A stretch of DNA of 64,000 nt from Chrysophaeum taylorii (GCA_029834535.1 JAQMWT010000681.1:26209-90208); one strand, 5' to 3'. Positions 49,323 through 60,640 are shown, counted from the first letter of the stretch. Notes: generated from the letters alone by a model not told the origin. Numbers and translations are program-made.

Positions 49323-50342
49323 TCCTAACTACTAATCGACAGATGTTTGTCTGTTTGTCTGTTTGTTTGTTTGTTTGTCCCTCGATTAAGGGTGAGGATC
49401 ATGTAGGCCCGCGAGCCACACATTGATCCTCCAAGCCGTATACGGCGACCTCGCAGACTATTTCCACGACCCGCGGCGGCTCTTTCAGCGCGCCATTCTC
49501 ACGCCCCGTCGAAACGATGTTGTCGATGCTGACAACGCGCGCATGACCGCGGCCTTTTTTTCCCGGAGACGAGGCGTCGGTGTTCTTTTCGGCCGACTAG
49601 GTTGGGTCGGAAGACGACGCCTCGCTCTCAAGAGTCGAGTTTTGAACTCCCTGTCAACCAACGGAATGCTGACTTTGATCGCGAGCTTAAAGTCTTCGCA
49701 ACCTCGACCCGTCGCACGGCCACTGCAACGGTACCAGATACATGATCGATCGTGTCGTTGTCACCGAGGCTCCTGCAACCTGTATCCCTTAAGGCCCGCC
49801 GACGCCAAACGATCACCAAGAGCCAGGGCCAGACGCCCCGCGAGGTCGGCGTCCTCTTGGCGAAGCCCGTCTTCTGTCACGTCCAGCTCGACGTGGCTCT
49901 CTGTCGATCGGCAACCCCGAGGATATGCTCTTCTGATTCGACGACTCCACCCTACCCCACACGTGCTGCGCAATACCGATAAGCCCCCTCCCGGCGTCTA
50001 CACGCGCACTGTAACTGTGAACTTACTGGGGTTTGAGATTGGGACTAGGTGAATATAGTGACCAGATGAACTTACTGGGACCAGGAGAACTTACTGGGGG
50101 GTTTAGAGTAAACTCAAAGACTAGCGGCGTGTGCGGATCAAAGCAGCTTAGATTGGCGGGGGTGAGAGTGACGAGCTCAAAGGAGAGTGGGGTGAGTGGG
50201 TGTGGGTTTACACCGAACTATAGAGATTGGGGTTACGCCGAATTTACTGGGGTTAGAGATTGGGACTAGGTGAACTTAACGGGAACAGGCGAACTGCCGG
50301 GGTTAGAGATTGGGACTAGGTGAACTTACTGGCCTGCACTTG
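49323..50342 (+). mobile_element. Helitron-like unit D4
   Basis: 1020 bp, only copy on the plus strand, both ends present: TCCTAACTACTAATCGACAG at 49323 and GGCCTGCACTTG ending at 50342. The host frame reads ...CAATATGCTTA before and TGCTTTGCTAAC after, so the insertion is between A and T with no duplication, as for Helitrons. The frame 49423-50052 encodes MILQAVYGDLADYFHDP, AILTPRRNDVVDADNARM and, after frameshifts, TITKSQGQTPREVGV and HVQLDVALCRS. Helicase tail only. The 3' third is the CCAGTAAGTTCACC-type array in sense orientation (GGTGAACTTACTGG). Confidence 0.8.
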
Positions 50343-51810
50343 TGCTTTGCTAACACCCCATTATATTTTGGATCCTAATGATGCTTCTTATGGTGCTTCC
50401 GAGCCTCACCTCTCCGCCATCGAAGACTACATCACCGTGCAGTCTCATTACATTGATGCACACCTTGGAGATGACCCTCTACTAGTCATTCAACTTGTCG
50501 AAGATCCAGATCCCGCTCACACTAACGATAAGGTCGCTTCTTACGCAATCATCCATCTTACCAACGCTCAAGATCCCAGCACTGTTGGTCCGGACGAATA
50601 TAAAATTCAAGCCAAAGATATCAAGATTGATGAATATGAGTTGACCTGGCTCAAAGGTCTCTCAGACGTTGATCGTAAGGCTTATATCTCCGCTATCTCC
50701 AATGGGATTTTTGATATTGTCAAGTTTGGCTGCTTTAAACTCTTGTTGCCCATGGTCGACTCCAAGCCTATTGATACCCGACTGGTATTACGTATAAAAA
50801 CCAATGCTGCCGGTGAATATATCAAACATAAAGCAAGATTGGTCCTACGAGGCTTATTAGCTTCTCTGGGCACTGACTTTTTTAACACATTTAGTCCTAT
50901 GGCGCAGCTCACTGGCATCCGTTGTGTTCTGGCGCTTGCAGCTTACCTACGACTTCCCGTCTACCACGTAGACGTACCTAACGCTTTTGTTCAAGCTCCC
51001 ATCGATTCTCACGTCTATGTCAAACTGCCACAAGGTATTTACCTACTCGATCCTGAAGATGTGAAATATCAAGGACGACGTCACCCAAAACTACTAAAAT
51101 CTCTTTATGGATGACGACAGAGTCCTGCCCTTTGGAACTAAACCACAAATGGTTTCTTTGACTCATCAGGCTATACCCGCTTTCGAACAGATACATGCAT
51201 CTATGCTAAAGTCCAAGCTGATGCTACGTTTTTACTTTGCACGCTATCGGTGGATGATGTTGTTATCACTTGTACCTCGGAAAATCTACGTCGTGAATTC
51301 CAGCAAGCCATGAAAAAGGCATACTCGGTCGAAAACTTTGAAGAAGCTCATACTCTCTTAGGTATGCGCATAACTCGTACCATTGATGGTTCCATCTCAC
51401 TTGACTGTCAAGCTAAAATTGATGCATTGTTTGAAGAGTATCCGATTCTAACGCAGTTACGTCCTACCTCTACACCTATGTCACCCTCAACCACTCATAA
51501 AACTGGAGAGCCATCTTCTGATATGGACAAGTTCATCATACACACCTTTCAACCTTACTTGGCAAGCTTACTTTTGTACAGTTGGCATGTCGCCCTGGTT
51601 TATCACAAAGCCTTAGTCGTTGTTCCCGGGGAATGCATAATCCAGCATATTTGCATGTCCAAGTATTAACAGGAACTCTTCGCTATTTGCGCAAGCCTAA
51701 AAATCGCAATCTTCGACTATGGTACTACTCTGGCTCTTCCGCTCTAATGGACCACCTTAGACTTCTCGTCGGCAATCGTACTGATATGGCAACCATGTTG
51801 GATTTCCACA
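50343..51810 (+). pseudogene. Reverse transcriptase and start of RNase H, element 3a
   Basis: The frame 50343-51114 has the linker (STVGPDEYKIQ), then KHKARLVLRGLLASLGTDF and motif A VYHVDVPNAFVQAPIDSHVY. A frameshift at about 51110 follows (LLKSLYG is conserved). The frame 51250-51669 begins at SVDDVVITC (catalytic SVDD intact) and contains TLLGMRITRTIDGSISLDCQ. A further shift leads to SRCSRGMHNPAYLHVQVLTG and NRNLRLWYYSGSSALMDHL, the beginning of RNase H. The copy stops near 51808 before the first RNase H Asp, where LTR sequence of 3b begins. Two or more frameshifts; not functional. Confidence 0.8.
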
Positions 51811-52684
51811 GAGCTACACTATTATGTGTGCGACACTGGAACATTTCACACCTATCTCTACAAGAGGGTTTTCTCTCCGCAATACGGCTTTCCCTCCTTC
51901 CTTCCTTACCCTTCCGCAATTATACTTTTCATGACTATGAAGAACCCAGTCTGAAGTTCTTTTCCAACATGGAGTAGGCCTCCAGGTGCGTACCGTCAGG
52001 TGCGGGGTTTTCTGTTTAATCAACAGAGGCTTCGTTCCTCGTTGTCAGTGTAAACGCTTCTATGGGACCTAATGTCCTTAAGGAGTTAGGGCTTAAATCC
52101 CTACCTTGTGTAGTAGCATGTGGCAAGCGGAATGGTCTGTACACGCCTAAGACTGCACGCAGTCTCGACCATGTACCCGGAGAGGGTCAAATCTCTCCAG
52201 GTTATGGGCCCAGATGCGTAGGTGTGTCAGCCCAACTGTGTTGTACGTATAAATGGAGTGATCGATTTACGCCTGATCACGAGTACAATGCGACAATGTG
52301 TTTGGCGGTGGTCTACTGTACATATTTGTTGTGTGACGGTATGCGCCCACCAGTTAATTTGGTTTGTGACCGAGTTGGGTCGGTCACTGGTCGTATGCAC
52401 TCGCATAGCCAATAAAATTCAATTTCCCCCTACACACGCCGCGGAAACTTGTACGGGTTTTTCCTTCTATTCCCCAACAAAAGACTGACTGCTCGAGAAT
52501 TAATCCATTCTTCAGTCTCAAGTCATCCTGTTTTTAAATAGCATGTTGATTTGTTTTGTCTTGTAAATAAGCCCACGCACAAAATAGCGTACTGTACAAA
52601 TAACCCGCACTCGATAAACCCTTAATTCTTATGTGTCGAATATGTCTATCAATCCTATAACCTATTCCTTAATAGGTCACAACC
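51811..52684 (+). repeat. LTR plus leader of element 3b
   Basis: Matches 41583-42466 along its length with scattered substitutions and small indels, beginning CAGAGCTACACTATTATG. CCAATAAAATT (about 52409-52419) and the gag-proximal AATAGGTCACAACC are conserved. Confidence 0.7.
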
Positions 52685-55600
52685 ATGTCAAAACAAAACC
52701 CAATATCCACTACGGATATCGACAAACAAGAACAAATCCTCGTTGATAAGATTAACGCAGGATTGCGTTTCCAAGACAACTCAACCAAGGTGAGCTTTCA
52801 AATTGAGGTGCTTCGCAGGCATATGACAAGTCCATACGTGGACGCGTTATTCTGCTTCGATTCATATGAAGCTTACACCCGGAATGCTCCGGTATAACCA
52901 ACTTATTGAACAAAGAAGTTGATATCATCTTCGCTCAATGGGAAGCTGAACAAGTAAACATTTAAACTTACCTGATGAAGATGCCCTGCCTGATCATCTC
53001 AAAACTTGGCATCAACTCATCACATCAACTAACAGTTGATGTCCGCAATAATCTCGAACGACTTTATTACCAAGAGTCCTTTACAATCTCGTTCGTCCCG
53101 AATTAAATGAGGATGTTAAACGTGTCCTCAATATATTAGATACCGATTCCCTAAATCAAAGTGTGTATAATTCATCTCTAACAACATGTCCTTTACAGGT
53201 CTCTCTAATACCGACTGGATCAAACACTGCGAAACTTATGCTGGTTTCTTGTACACATTTTAAATCTGGAATCACAAGACAAACCCACTCGCTATGTGGC
53301 CTCAATTAAAGAAGATATATGCACCCACTGCACACCCTAATAAACTACGTGCAGTAATGCTTTTAGCCTACATTACTATGAGACAGTGTCTTGTACAGAT
53401 GTTACTGAGCTTAAATCTCAGTTTAATCGAATTCCTTTAAATGTTAATGGTATGCCCATGTATTTGTCAGACAACTCCTTGCTTTTTAATCTCAGGCAAA
53501 ACAATTAAATAATGATGAAACATCAATCCAATTTAATAACTCCATAATCACTCTTAAAGCTCACGAGGAGATCCACCGTCTATATGCTAATCCCTCGGAT
53601 CACGAGCGCTATTCTCCATCTTTATTGGAATGGTGTAAACTATACGAGACACGCTCTGGGAACAACTCGATTCACGATCCTGAATTGTTAAAGCTAGTTG
53701 ATCCTAACGACGTTCGTCCGTTATTGGAGTTCTTGTTAAAGATATACAAGTGCAGGCCAGTAAGTTCACCTAGTCCCAATCTCTAACCCTAGTAAGTTCA
53801 CGTCTGGTCCCAGTAAGTTCACCTGGTCAGTTAGTTCACTTAGTCCCAATCTCTATCCCGGCGTAAACCCACTCGTGCTCATACCCACTCACCCCACTCT
53901 CCTTTGAGCTCGTCGCTCTCGCCTCCGCTAATCTAAGCTGCTTTGATCCGCACGCGCCGCCGGCCTTTGGTTTGAGTTGTCAAAAAACGGTAAGTTCACC
54001 TGGTCCCAGTAAGTTCACCTGGTCACTCAGTTCACCTAGTCCCAATGTCTAGACCCAGCAAGTTCACCTGGTCCCAGTAAGTTCACCTACAGTGCGCGTG
54101 TAGACGCCGGGAAGGGGCTTATCGGTATTGCGCAGCACGTGTGGGGTAGGGTCGAGTCGTCGACTCAGAAGGCATATCCTCGGGGTTGCCGATCGACAGA
54201 GAGCCACGTAGAGCTGGACGTGACAGAAGACGGGCTTGGGCGAGGACATGACCTCGCGGGCGTCTGCCTCTGGCTCTTGTTGATCGTTTGGCGTCGGGCC
54301 TTAAGGGAGCCTCGGTGACAACGACACGATCGATCATGTATCTGGTACCGTTGCAGTGGCCGTGCGACGGGTCGAGGTTTCGAAGACCTTAAGCTCGCGC
54401 TCAAAGTCAGCATCCCGTTGGTTGTCAGGGAGTTGAAAACTCGACTCTTGAGAGCGAGGCGTCGTCTTCCGACCCAACCTAGTCGGCCGAAAAGAACTCC
54501 GACGCCTCGTCTCCGGGAAAAAAGGCCGCGGTCATGCGCGTTGTCAGCATCGACAACATCGTTTCGACGGGGCGTGAGAATGGCGCGCTGAAAGAGCCGC
54601 CGCGGGTCGTGGAAATAGTCTGCGAGGTCGCCGTATACGGCTTGGAGGATCAATGCCTGCCTCGCGGGCCTACCTGATCCTTACCCTAAGTCGGGGGACA
54701 AACAAACAGACAGACAGACAAACATCTGTCGATTAGTAGTTAGGACAATGAAACAAAGTTTTCCTCTAACCGACGCTTGGACAAACCCGCTTCCTGGATC
54801 CCTTACATCCCTGGTACTACCGCTACCAAACCACCTAAGGTATTATTCATGGATACTATTCATCAATCCCACGACTCTCTAAACAACGCTTACTCGTTGT
54901 TAGCTACTGTAGCTGGACAGTCTGGCTTCAACGCTCGTGAGCTTCGTAATGCAAAGATAAAGCATCGACAATTTTACCTCGTGGCACGTCGTACTATCGT
55001 CCACCTTCAAATTATAACGTCAAAGGTACCAGCTTCGATCGTCCTGTCTACTCACCCTCCTCTAACCGTAATGCACGCTCTAATATGTCTCTTATGGACC
55101 GGGCTACTTATCAAGTTGATCGTCTTCGCCACCTGTTTGGTAAATTACAGGAAGCGAATCCCAACCCCTCTACCGACTCTAAAATGGTACAGGAGGAAAT
55201 GAAAAGCTTACTGAGTACCCTCTGGACAACCGCTTCTCAAGCTTCGACACAGTCCTTAGATCCTGACGAAGCCACCCGAGTTCATCTCTACTTATCTCGG
55301 GTTGATACTATGTCAATACCATTGTGAACCTCTTAGAAGCCGATAAGGAATCTCATGTTTCAGAAGAAAAGTATAAAACTGAAACCTCTGCTCCGGAAGC
55401 GTCCCCAGTGATGCGGAGCAGGGGACTGCTGATACAGAGAAAATGTTTCACACTTTTCTGTCCATTAAAGATGATGAAATCGATAACATCCCTCAGCCGC
55501 TATTGTAGCACATAAACGCTAAAGCCCAGAATGCTATCGTTCGTCGTCAAGCTCGGAAACTTCTTCGCACTCCGAGCTCCCCAATAACCAACCTAACGAA

Positions 55601-55825
55601 GATACGGAAGATGGCACAGATCCCCCTGTGTTGCTACCAAAATTAAACACTGGTTTTACACTCGTCGTTGTGCCTTCCGAACAAACGCAAAGTTTCATGA
55701 CACAGTACGTGTTTGGTCAAAGCTCAACACATGCCTGTTATGCAACAATGCTTAAACTGTACAACGAGTACAATTTGCCGCTAATGACTACGCCAGGATA
55801 TGCTGAGCAAGCAAAACGACCATAA
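52685..55825 (+). pseudogene. Gag-protease of element 3b, frameshifted and interrupted
   Basis: ATG at 52685 and 70 codons match 3a gag, followed by a chain of small deletions that shift the frame every few hundred bases (for example around 52890, 52950, 53270, 53370). Unit D5 separates GATATA (53746) from CAATGAAAC (54746), the codons for IYNE in 3a. Recognisable blocks after it are WIPYIPGTTATKPPKVL, MSLMDRATYQVDRLRHLFGK and SFMTQYVFGQSSTHACYATM. The protease site itself falls at a small deletion after TTPGYA, so DTCAS is lost here. Confidence 0.8.
53747..54745 (-). mobile_element. Helitron-like unit D5
   Basis: 999 bp with both ends (CAAGTGCAGGCC at left, ATTAGTAGTTAGGA at right). Removal restores the gag sequence GATATACAATGAAAC exactly, so there is no target duplication. 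In helicase sense the target is G^T. The helicase tail is more degenerate than in D3 or D4, with small deletions in TINKSQ-coding sequence. Polymorphism between the five units shows independent insertions of related source copies. Confidence 0.8.
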
Positions 55826-58345
55826 CGATCCCGATCTGCACATCATCAGTATGACTCAATGGGGAGAAGATAAACTTGGTATACATCTTTATGGAGTTGA
55901 ATTTAAAGGACAATCATCTATCCAGAGTAAAATTGATGATAATGTCAAGATTACTTTGTTTAGACTCAATAACCTGTTGCCTACTCTACCAATTTATTCG
56001 CTACAACAAGCAAAAGCGCGTAAAATGGAACTTCGCTCACTACAGTTCAGACTATGTGCTTTTAATGAACAACGCGAAATGCTTAAACTATATTCCACCC
56101 TCATGGAACGCGTAATCCCATGGCTTAAAACCATCCTGGGGTCAATGCATTCGCAGCTACCTTACATACGCAAGCATTTCCCACCTCCCGTATGACGCAA
56201 GGTTAGCGCACGTTTGCTTCACACAGTAACTTCGTCTTCGTCTCCTAGCCCACGAACACCTACTGTAACTCTACTTTGCTCTGGGATGTCCACTCCTGCA
56301 TTCTTGGCTTGCGCTTCTAATGACTTGCAAATCAACATCAACGTTAAAGTTCTTGTTGAGAGCGACGACAATATCACATGCTACGAAGACGTTTTGGTAA
56401 TTCCATCGAAGTTTTCATCCCTACCCAAGTTTCTGACATATCTCCATCGAGCATCGGACGCTGAACGTACGATATTACACCGATATAGTGGAATTGACAT
56501 CACCATGCACAAATCGCAACATAATCAACTGGAGATCCATTTCCACCTTCGAGCGTGATATGGACGATTCCTTGTTTCCAAGTGCTCTAAGTGTACTTGA
56601 GCTTTTAAAGCCGCTTGTTCTTTTCATGGAAATGACACCACCACACTCCGCATCGTATGAAGACCATATACGAGTTGCTAATCTCATCTTCTCAACGATG
56701 CACTATACGGTGGATATATGTGACCGATTTCCATGCTATCTGTGTGATTATCAAGCCAGAGAAAGATGGATCCTCGTTGCACGCAAATATAACACCGGCC
56801 TCTTGATCTGCTTTCCTGGCCTAACAAACGAGTTACTTCCTTTCTGGACATTGCAGACCACGATAATTCCATCAGTCGCAAGTTAATAGTCGACGAACCT
56901 TGGACGCAGCTCATTCCCGACATACCATTCGTGTCCACACCTAAAACCTACAACATTTTTAGTCGTACAGGATCCGTGCGCTTAACTGTGACTGAGCTTG
57001 AAACCTTAACTATGCTGTTCCTTCGTCTGCACTCTAATAAAACAGTCGAACATCCCAGTCAAGATGAAATGGAGGGCATTTCTAACTTTCGCCTGGGATT
57101 CTTGACTAATTCAAGAAAACCACTTGCTTGCATGAGACTAACTAACTAACTTCAGACCACTCCCGAGCATGGGAGCCAGGCCGGACCGACAGGAGCCAGT
57201 CCGGAATCACGGGCCTGTAGACGAGGAGCGCCGAAAGGTCGGTCGGCGGAGAGTGACCATCAAGCTTGTCGCATGAGATCCCCTATTGAACTCAAAGCTT
57301 TCGTGCTCCTCTATAATATTATTGGACGCTTATTCCCGAAATCTATCACATTACCTGTGTCCTTTCGTATTACAACTATCGAATCTAACCAACCATCTCA
57401 CAGGTTTTTTTTAAATAAATCCTCTACTTCCTCCATCATTTACATCACCGGTGGAAGACATACAGGCGGAGACATAACAGTTTCTAACTCCTCTTCTAAA
57501 TACCAGGCACATATAAATGCTTTTGGCGAAACCTATACCTTCCTAACACACGATGCCGGAATTGATAAGACTGCTTCTCTCGAACCTGTTACTGGTTTTC
57601 TTTGGCTTTGCCAAGCATACCATCATAATAATGAAAATCAAGACACGCGTCGTTTAGTACAAGCACTGGTCACCTATACTTCTCATGTATTTCACGATTC
57701 TTTTGTCTTCTACCCTCAGGAAAATCGTCTCGAATTTATCGATAAAATGTTTGCTTTAAGTGACATGCATCTGTCCCAATGCAGATATCTGGGCTCTATT
57801 ACATCAAGCGATAGGAAGATGGGTGCCAAAGTTCATTCTATATACACTCCTACTCCTACCATTCGAGGATTTGCTAATATGCTCGTGTACGATCCACGAC
57901 TCGATCGCATTCGACACTACTCAACTCGCGAATTGGCACGCGCCAATAAGTTCACAGCGTACCAAATCAATTTTCTTTTGTCTTTGTCTCCGGACCTATA
58001 CTGTGACATAATCGCTAATGCTATTCCGGCTGGAACATATCACATAATTTATAAACATTTGTGTCAGCTTGTCTATGACTTGCGTAAATTAACGCTATCA
58101 CCATCGTTTGACCGTGATCATGCCTCTCTAACCAAAAACTATTGGTCAACCTTCTTCACAAATATATTCCCAACAGATACATCTATATTATTACACCAGA
58201 GTTCCATTACAATGTTCTACATCTCCAATAAAAAACTCACATGTTGTGGTAATCTTGCTTCTAACCACGAACTTCCATCTTTTCATCTCGATTCAGTAGC
58301 TCATGTCTTCCTCTCTAACACCACATCCGCAGATATATCATCTCC
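55826..58345 (+). pseudogene. Protease linker and C5-MTase-like domain of element 3b
   Basis: 55800-56195 is the post-protease linker. From 56214 the MTase-like domain follows: TVTLLCSGMSTPAFLACASN (motif I position), VLVESDD (motif II), SPCTN (Cys codon 56506), LFMEMTPPHS (Glu codon 56629; spacing 41 codons), and DYQARERWILVAR (motif VIII; the middle Gly of 3a is Glu). The SINE at 57137-57270 splits the target-recognition region. 57273-58370 gives RIRHYSTRELARANKFTAYQ (motif IX) and DIIANAIPAGTYHIIY (motif X). The copy ends at about 58345, before the integrase zinc finger. Several frameshifts are present. Confidence 0.75.
57137..57270 (-). mobile_element. SINE-like repeat S4, 5'-truncated, GCATGAG duplication
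   Basis: 134 bp, (GTTA)n tail at left, matching the 3' parts of S1 and S2. It is flanked by GCATGAG at 57130-57136 and 57271-57277. Comparison with 3a, which lacks it, confirms the insertion and the 7-bp duplication. Confidence 0.85.
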
Positions 58346-58916
58346 TACTAAAGAAATGCAGAGCATTTAGCAAGCAGTGGTAAGTCACCTGGGAAACCAT
58401 CCCGTCTCATCGTGTCCGTCTGGAAAGGTTAATTCGGGGAATGAAAAGGTATGTTCCCTATATCCTCAGAACACGACAGGCGGCATCTAGAACTACACGA
58501 GAAGGTTAAGTGTATAGTGCTACATACCTCGGGACGCGCTAGACCATGATGATGAGCGTAGGCACAAATCAGAGGACTATTTGATTGTGTAGAAAGGAAG
58601 AAGAAGGGTAAGGAAGAGATCACGTTCTCAACGGACGGATAAGGGTAAGAGGCAGCAGATTTCTCTGCACCCCCTCGAGATGTCTTAAGCGCAAGGTGCG
58701 ACTGTAGAGCATCTCTTGAGAAAGATGATGATGAAGAGAAAAAAAAAAAAAAAAAAGGAATACAGTCTTGATGGTCACAGAGGTCACATACGAAGCATCA
58801 AGAGTGTAGAAGGGTCTTAGGACTTGGACTTGGACTTGGTGGAGCTGAGAGTCGATTTGACCCTTTTGAACAGAACATTAAGAAACACAGATACAACAGA
58901 CAGTGAGTTAGGATTA
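58346..58916. other. Gene-poor junction with a poly(A) run
   Basis: Begins where homology to element 3a stops. No coding signal. About 18-20 A residues at 58737-58757 follow GAAGAG. It may hold the 3' LTR of the minus-strand element 4, but with no second LTR in the window I cannot test that. Confidence 0.4.
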
Positions 58917-59231
58917 TTAATCATCGTCATCTGCTGTAAGATGGCGAACACCAATAGCTGAACGATGTGGTGCCAAGAGAAGGGTGAGTGCAAGTAGAGC
59001 ATTCAGTATGGATGGCGATAGAGAATCTAGTTGAAAGGTGTCCAGTTGGTTTTCCAAAAAAGGTTGGACTTGGCGAGCGAAGAACCAAGATAGAAGAGTC
59101 TTCAGATTCACGTGAGAGCGGACGGAATGCTGAAGCATGAGAGCAACTTCACGTAGATGAAGGAGGTGATCGTCCGGGGAGGAGTAGTTGGTAGCATGTT
59201 GATCATGAGCGGTGAGTATTAAGCGAGACAA
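58917..59231 (-). CDS. Unknown small ORF downstream of element 4 pol
   Basis: 104 residues, Leu- and His-rich (NYSSPDDHLLHLREVALMLQ; SILNALLALTLLLAPHRSAI). Not recognised. It lies after the Cys/His-rich ORF on the same strand, so it could be the end of that protein in another frame or an LTR-encoded frame. Confidence 0.25.
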   Translation of the reverse strand: MSRLILTAHDQHATNYSSPDDHLLHLREVALMLQHSVRSHVNLKTLLSWFFARQVQPFLENQLDTFQLDSLSPSILNALLALTLLLAPHRSAIGVRHLTADDDD

Positions 59232-59550
59232 CAGCTCTGTGATCTTGTACAGTGTACAAGTAACACGTGGGTGTTGGCTGTAGGAGAAAGCCGGTTCTCA
59301 GGAGGTGTTTCCCTGGGTTGGTCGACTTGTTGGCACAGAAGTCGGAATCAACAAGCAGAAGGCGTAGGTAACGGTGGCGAAGATATCTCCAGAGTAGCGT
59401 CTGGCGTGGAGTGTGAGTTTAACGACGTTTCGGTCAACGTTAAAAAAGAAGGTGCAGGAAGCCTTATGTTCTGCCTGAACATAAGTGTGGCCGAACATTA
59501 CATCCCGGAGTAATAGCGGTTCTGTATCATCAGAGGATGATGCGTAGTTG

Positions 59551-60514
59551 TTAAGATGTTGTACACGCGATCAGATAACAGTATGAATCACATGGTGGTA
59601 TTTGGTGGCTTGAAGCCTGAGTTTTACGAGCTTGTGTTTGCTCGAGCGTTACAAGAAGGTTAAGATGCTCCAGGTGCATCTGAGTAATAAGCCGAAGATC
59701 CAGTGCCAATGGTAATTGAGTAGTGGAGTCTGTGGCTGCATCGGTTACTGATAAGACTAAATGAGCAAGTGACGAATGTTGTGTTAGATTGCTGGTCAAG
59801 AGATGTAGCTCCTTTGGCAAATGATACGTGCGTATGATGGTTGCGCGTATATGACCAGCTGAGCACCCGTTACAGGAGGGTTGGAAAGAAGTAGCATTAC
59901 GTGCACATACGTTAGATTGTATGGGCGCCTGATCGGTGTTGTGACAAGCACAACAAATGTTAGTGGTGATAGTTGAGATGGGAATATGACCATTCTTCTT
60001 GTGGTCATCTGTGTTGAGGTGACTCAGCACTTCAGTGGGGAGTTCACTAGGTGCTTGTGACTTCGAATTATATGTGGTAGAAGCAAGAAATGTAGGCTGT
60101 CCTAAATCGTTGAGACACTGCGTACAATAGGATGACAGGATGAAACGTTCACGTTTGGGGCCTCTGTAGCAGCCAATAGAAGTAATAGCAGGAGCAGCTT
60201 CCCAAAATGTAGTAATGGGTAGGCGCATAGATATGAAGGTCGTAAGTTCCACAAACAGTAAAGAGTCAGCAGATTCATATATCGAGTTGAGTGCCGTAGA
60301 GATTTCCGCTCGCATAACAGAGAAAGGGCGGCAGCAGGGTACGGAAGCTCTCAAAAAGAGCGAATCCTCGTTCAATCAGGGTAAACTCCATGTTGAGGCC
60401 ATCTTGGAAAGTTAGGGATTCTAGTGAAACAGGCTCAGCTGGTGTCGGCGAAACAGTAGCGGCCTGAGAGGTAGTAGGAGTGACAGTGGTTGTGAGTTGT
60501 CGCTTTTGAAACAA
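59551..60514 (-). CDS. Extra ORF after RNase H of element 4, Cys/His-rich
   Basis: The main frame 59551-60375 (274 codons) probably joins an upstream frame, 60275-60514, through a frameshift near 60340. The middle has a Cys/His cluster, CCACHNTDQAPIQSNVC followed by CNGCSAGH, that could bind zinc. The N-terminal part is hydrophobic and aromatic (SLLFVELTTFISMRLPITTF), the C-terminal part is Leu/Thr-rich. I know no family for it. Standard copia elements stop at RNase H; an additional downstream ORF is known from some plant copia lineages, where it is envelope-like, but I see no clear signal peptide and transmembrane pair here. It might also be a separate element between 58.9 and 60.6 kb. Its relation to element 4 is inference from strand and position. 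Confidence 0.35.
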
Positions 60515-60640
60515 CTTGGGAGAGATGCCACGGCCACGGGAGTGTCAAGAAGACATGAACAACACTCGCCCGTGTACAAAAAAAATGTGGCAAGAGAAGG
60601 TAAGGCCAGGGATAGTTTAACGACGTTGCGGTCACTAGAG

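Larger units (their letters stand above)
41583..51810 (+). mobile_element. Copia element 3a with C5-MTase-like domain (3'-truncated)
   Basis: LTR and leader, gag-protease, MTase-like domain, integrase, linker (hit by unit D4) and RT on the plus strand. It ends inside RNase H at about 51808, where the LTR of the related element 3b starts. AT-rich compared with both neighbours. The 1.1-kb Helitron-like insertion, a 257-bp tandem duplication and several stops show decay. Confidence 0.85.
51811..58345 (+). mobile_element. Copia element 3b (3'-truncated, carries D5 and S4)
   Basis: Same family as 3a. LTR and leader (51811-52684), gag, protease, linker, MTase-like domain up to the start of the integrase, then homology to 3a ends abruptly at about 58345. 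A Helitron-like unit (53747-54745) interrupts gag, and a SINE (57137-57270) interrupts the MTase-like region. Either 3b inserted into the RNase H of 3a, or the two are products of recombination sharing one LTR. Confidence 0.8.
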
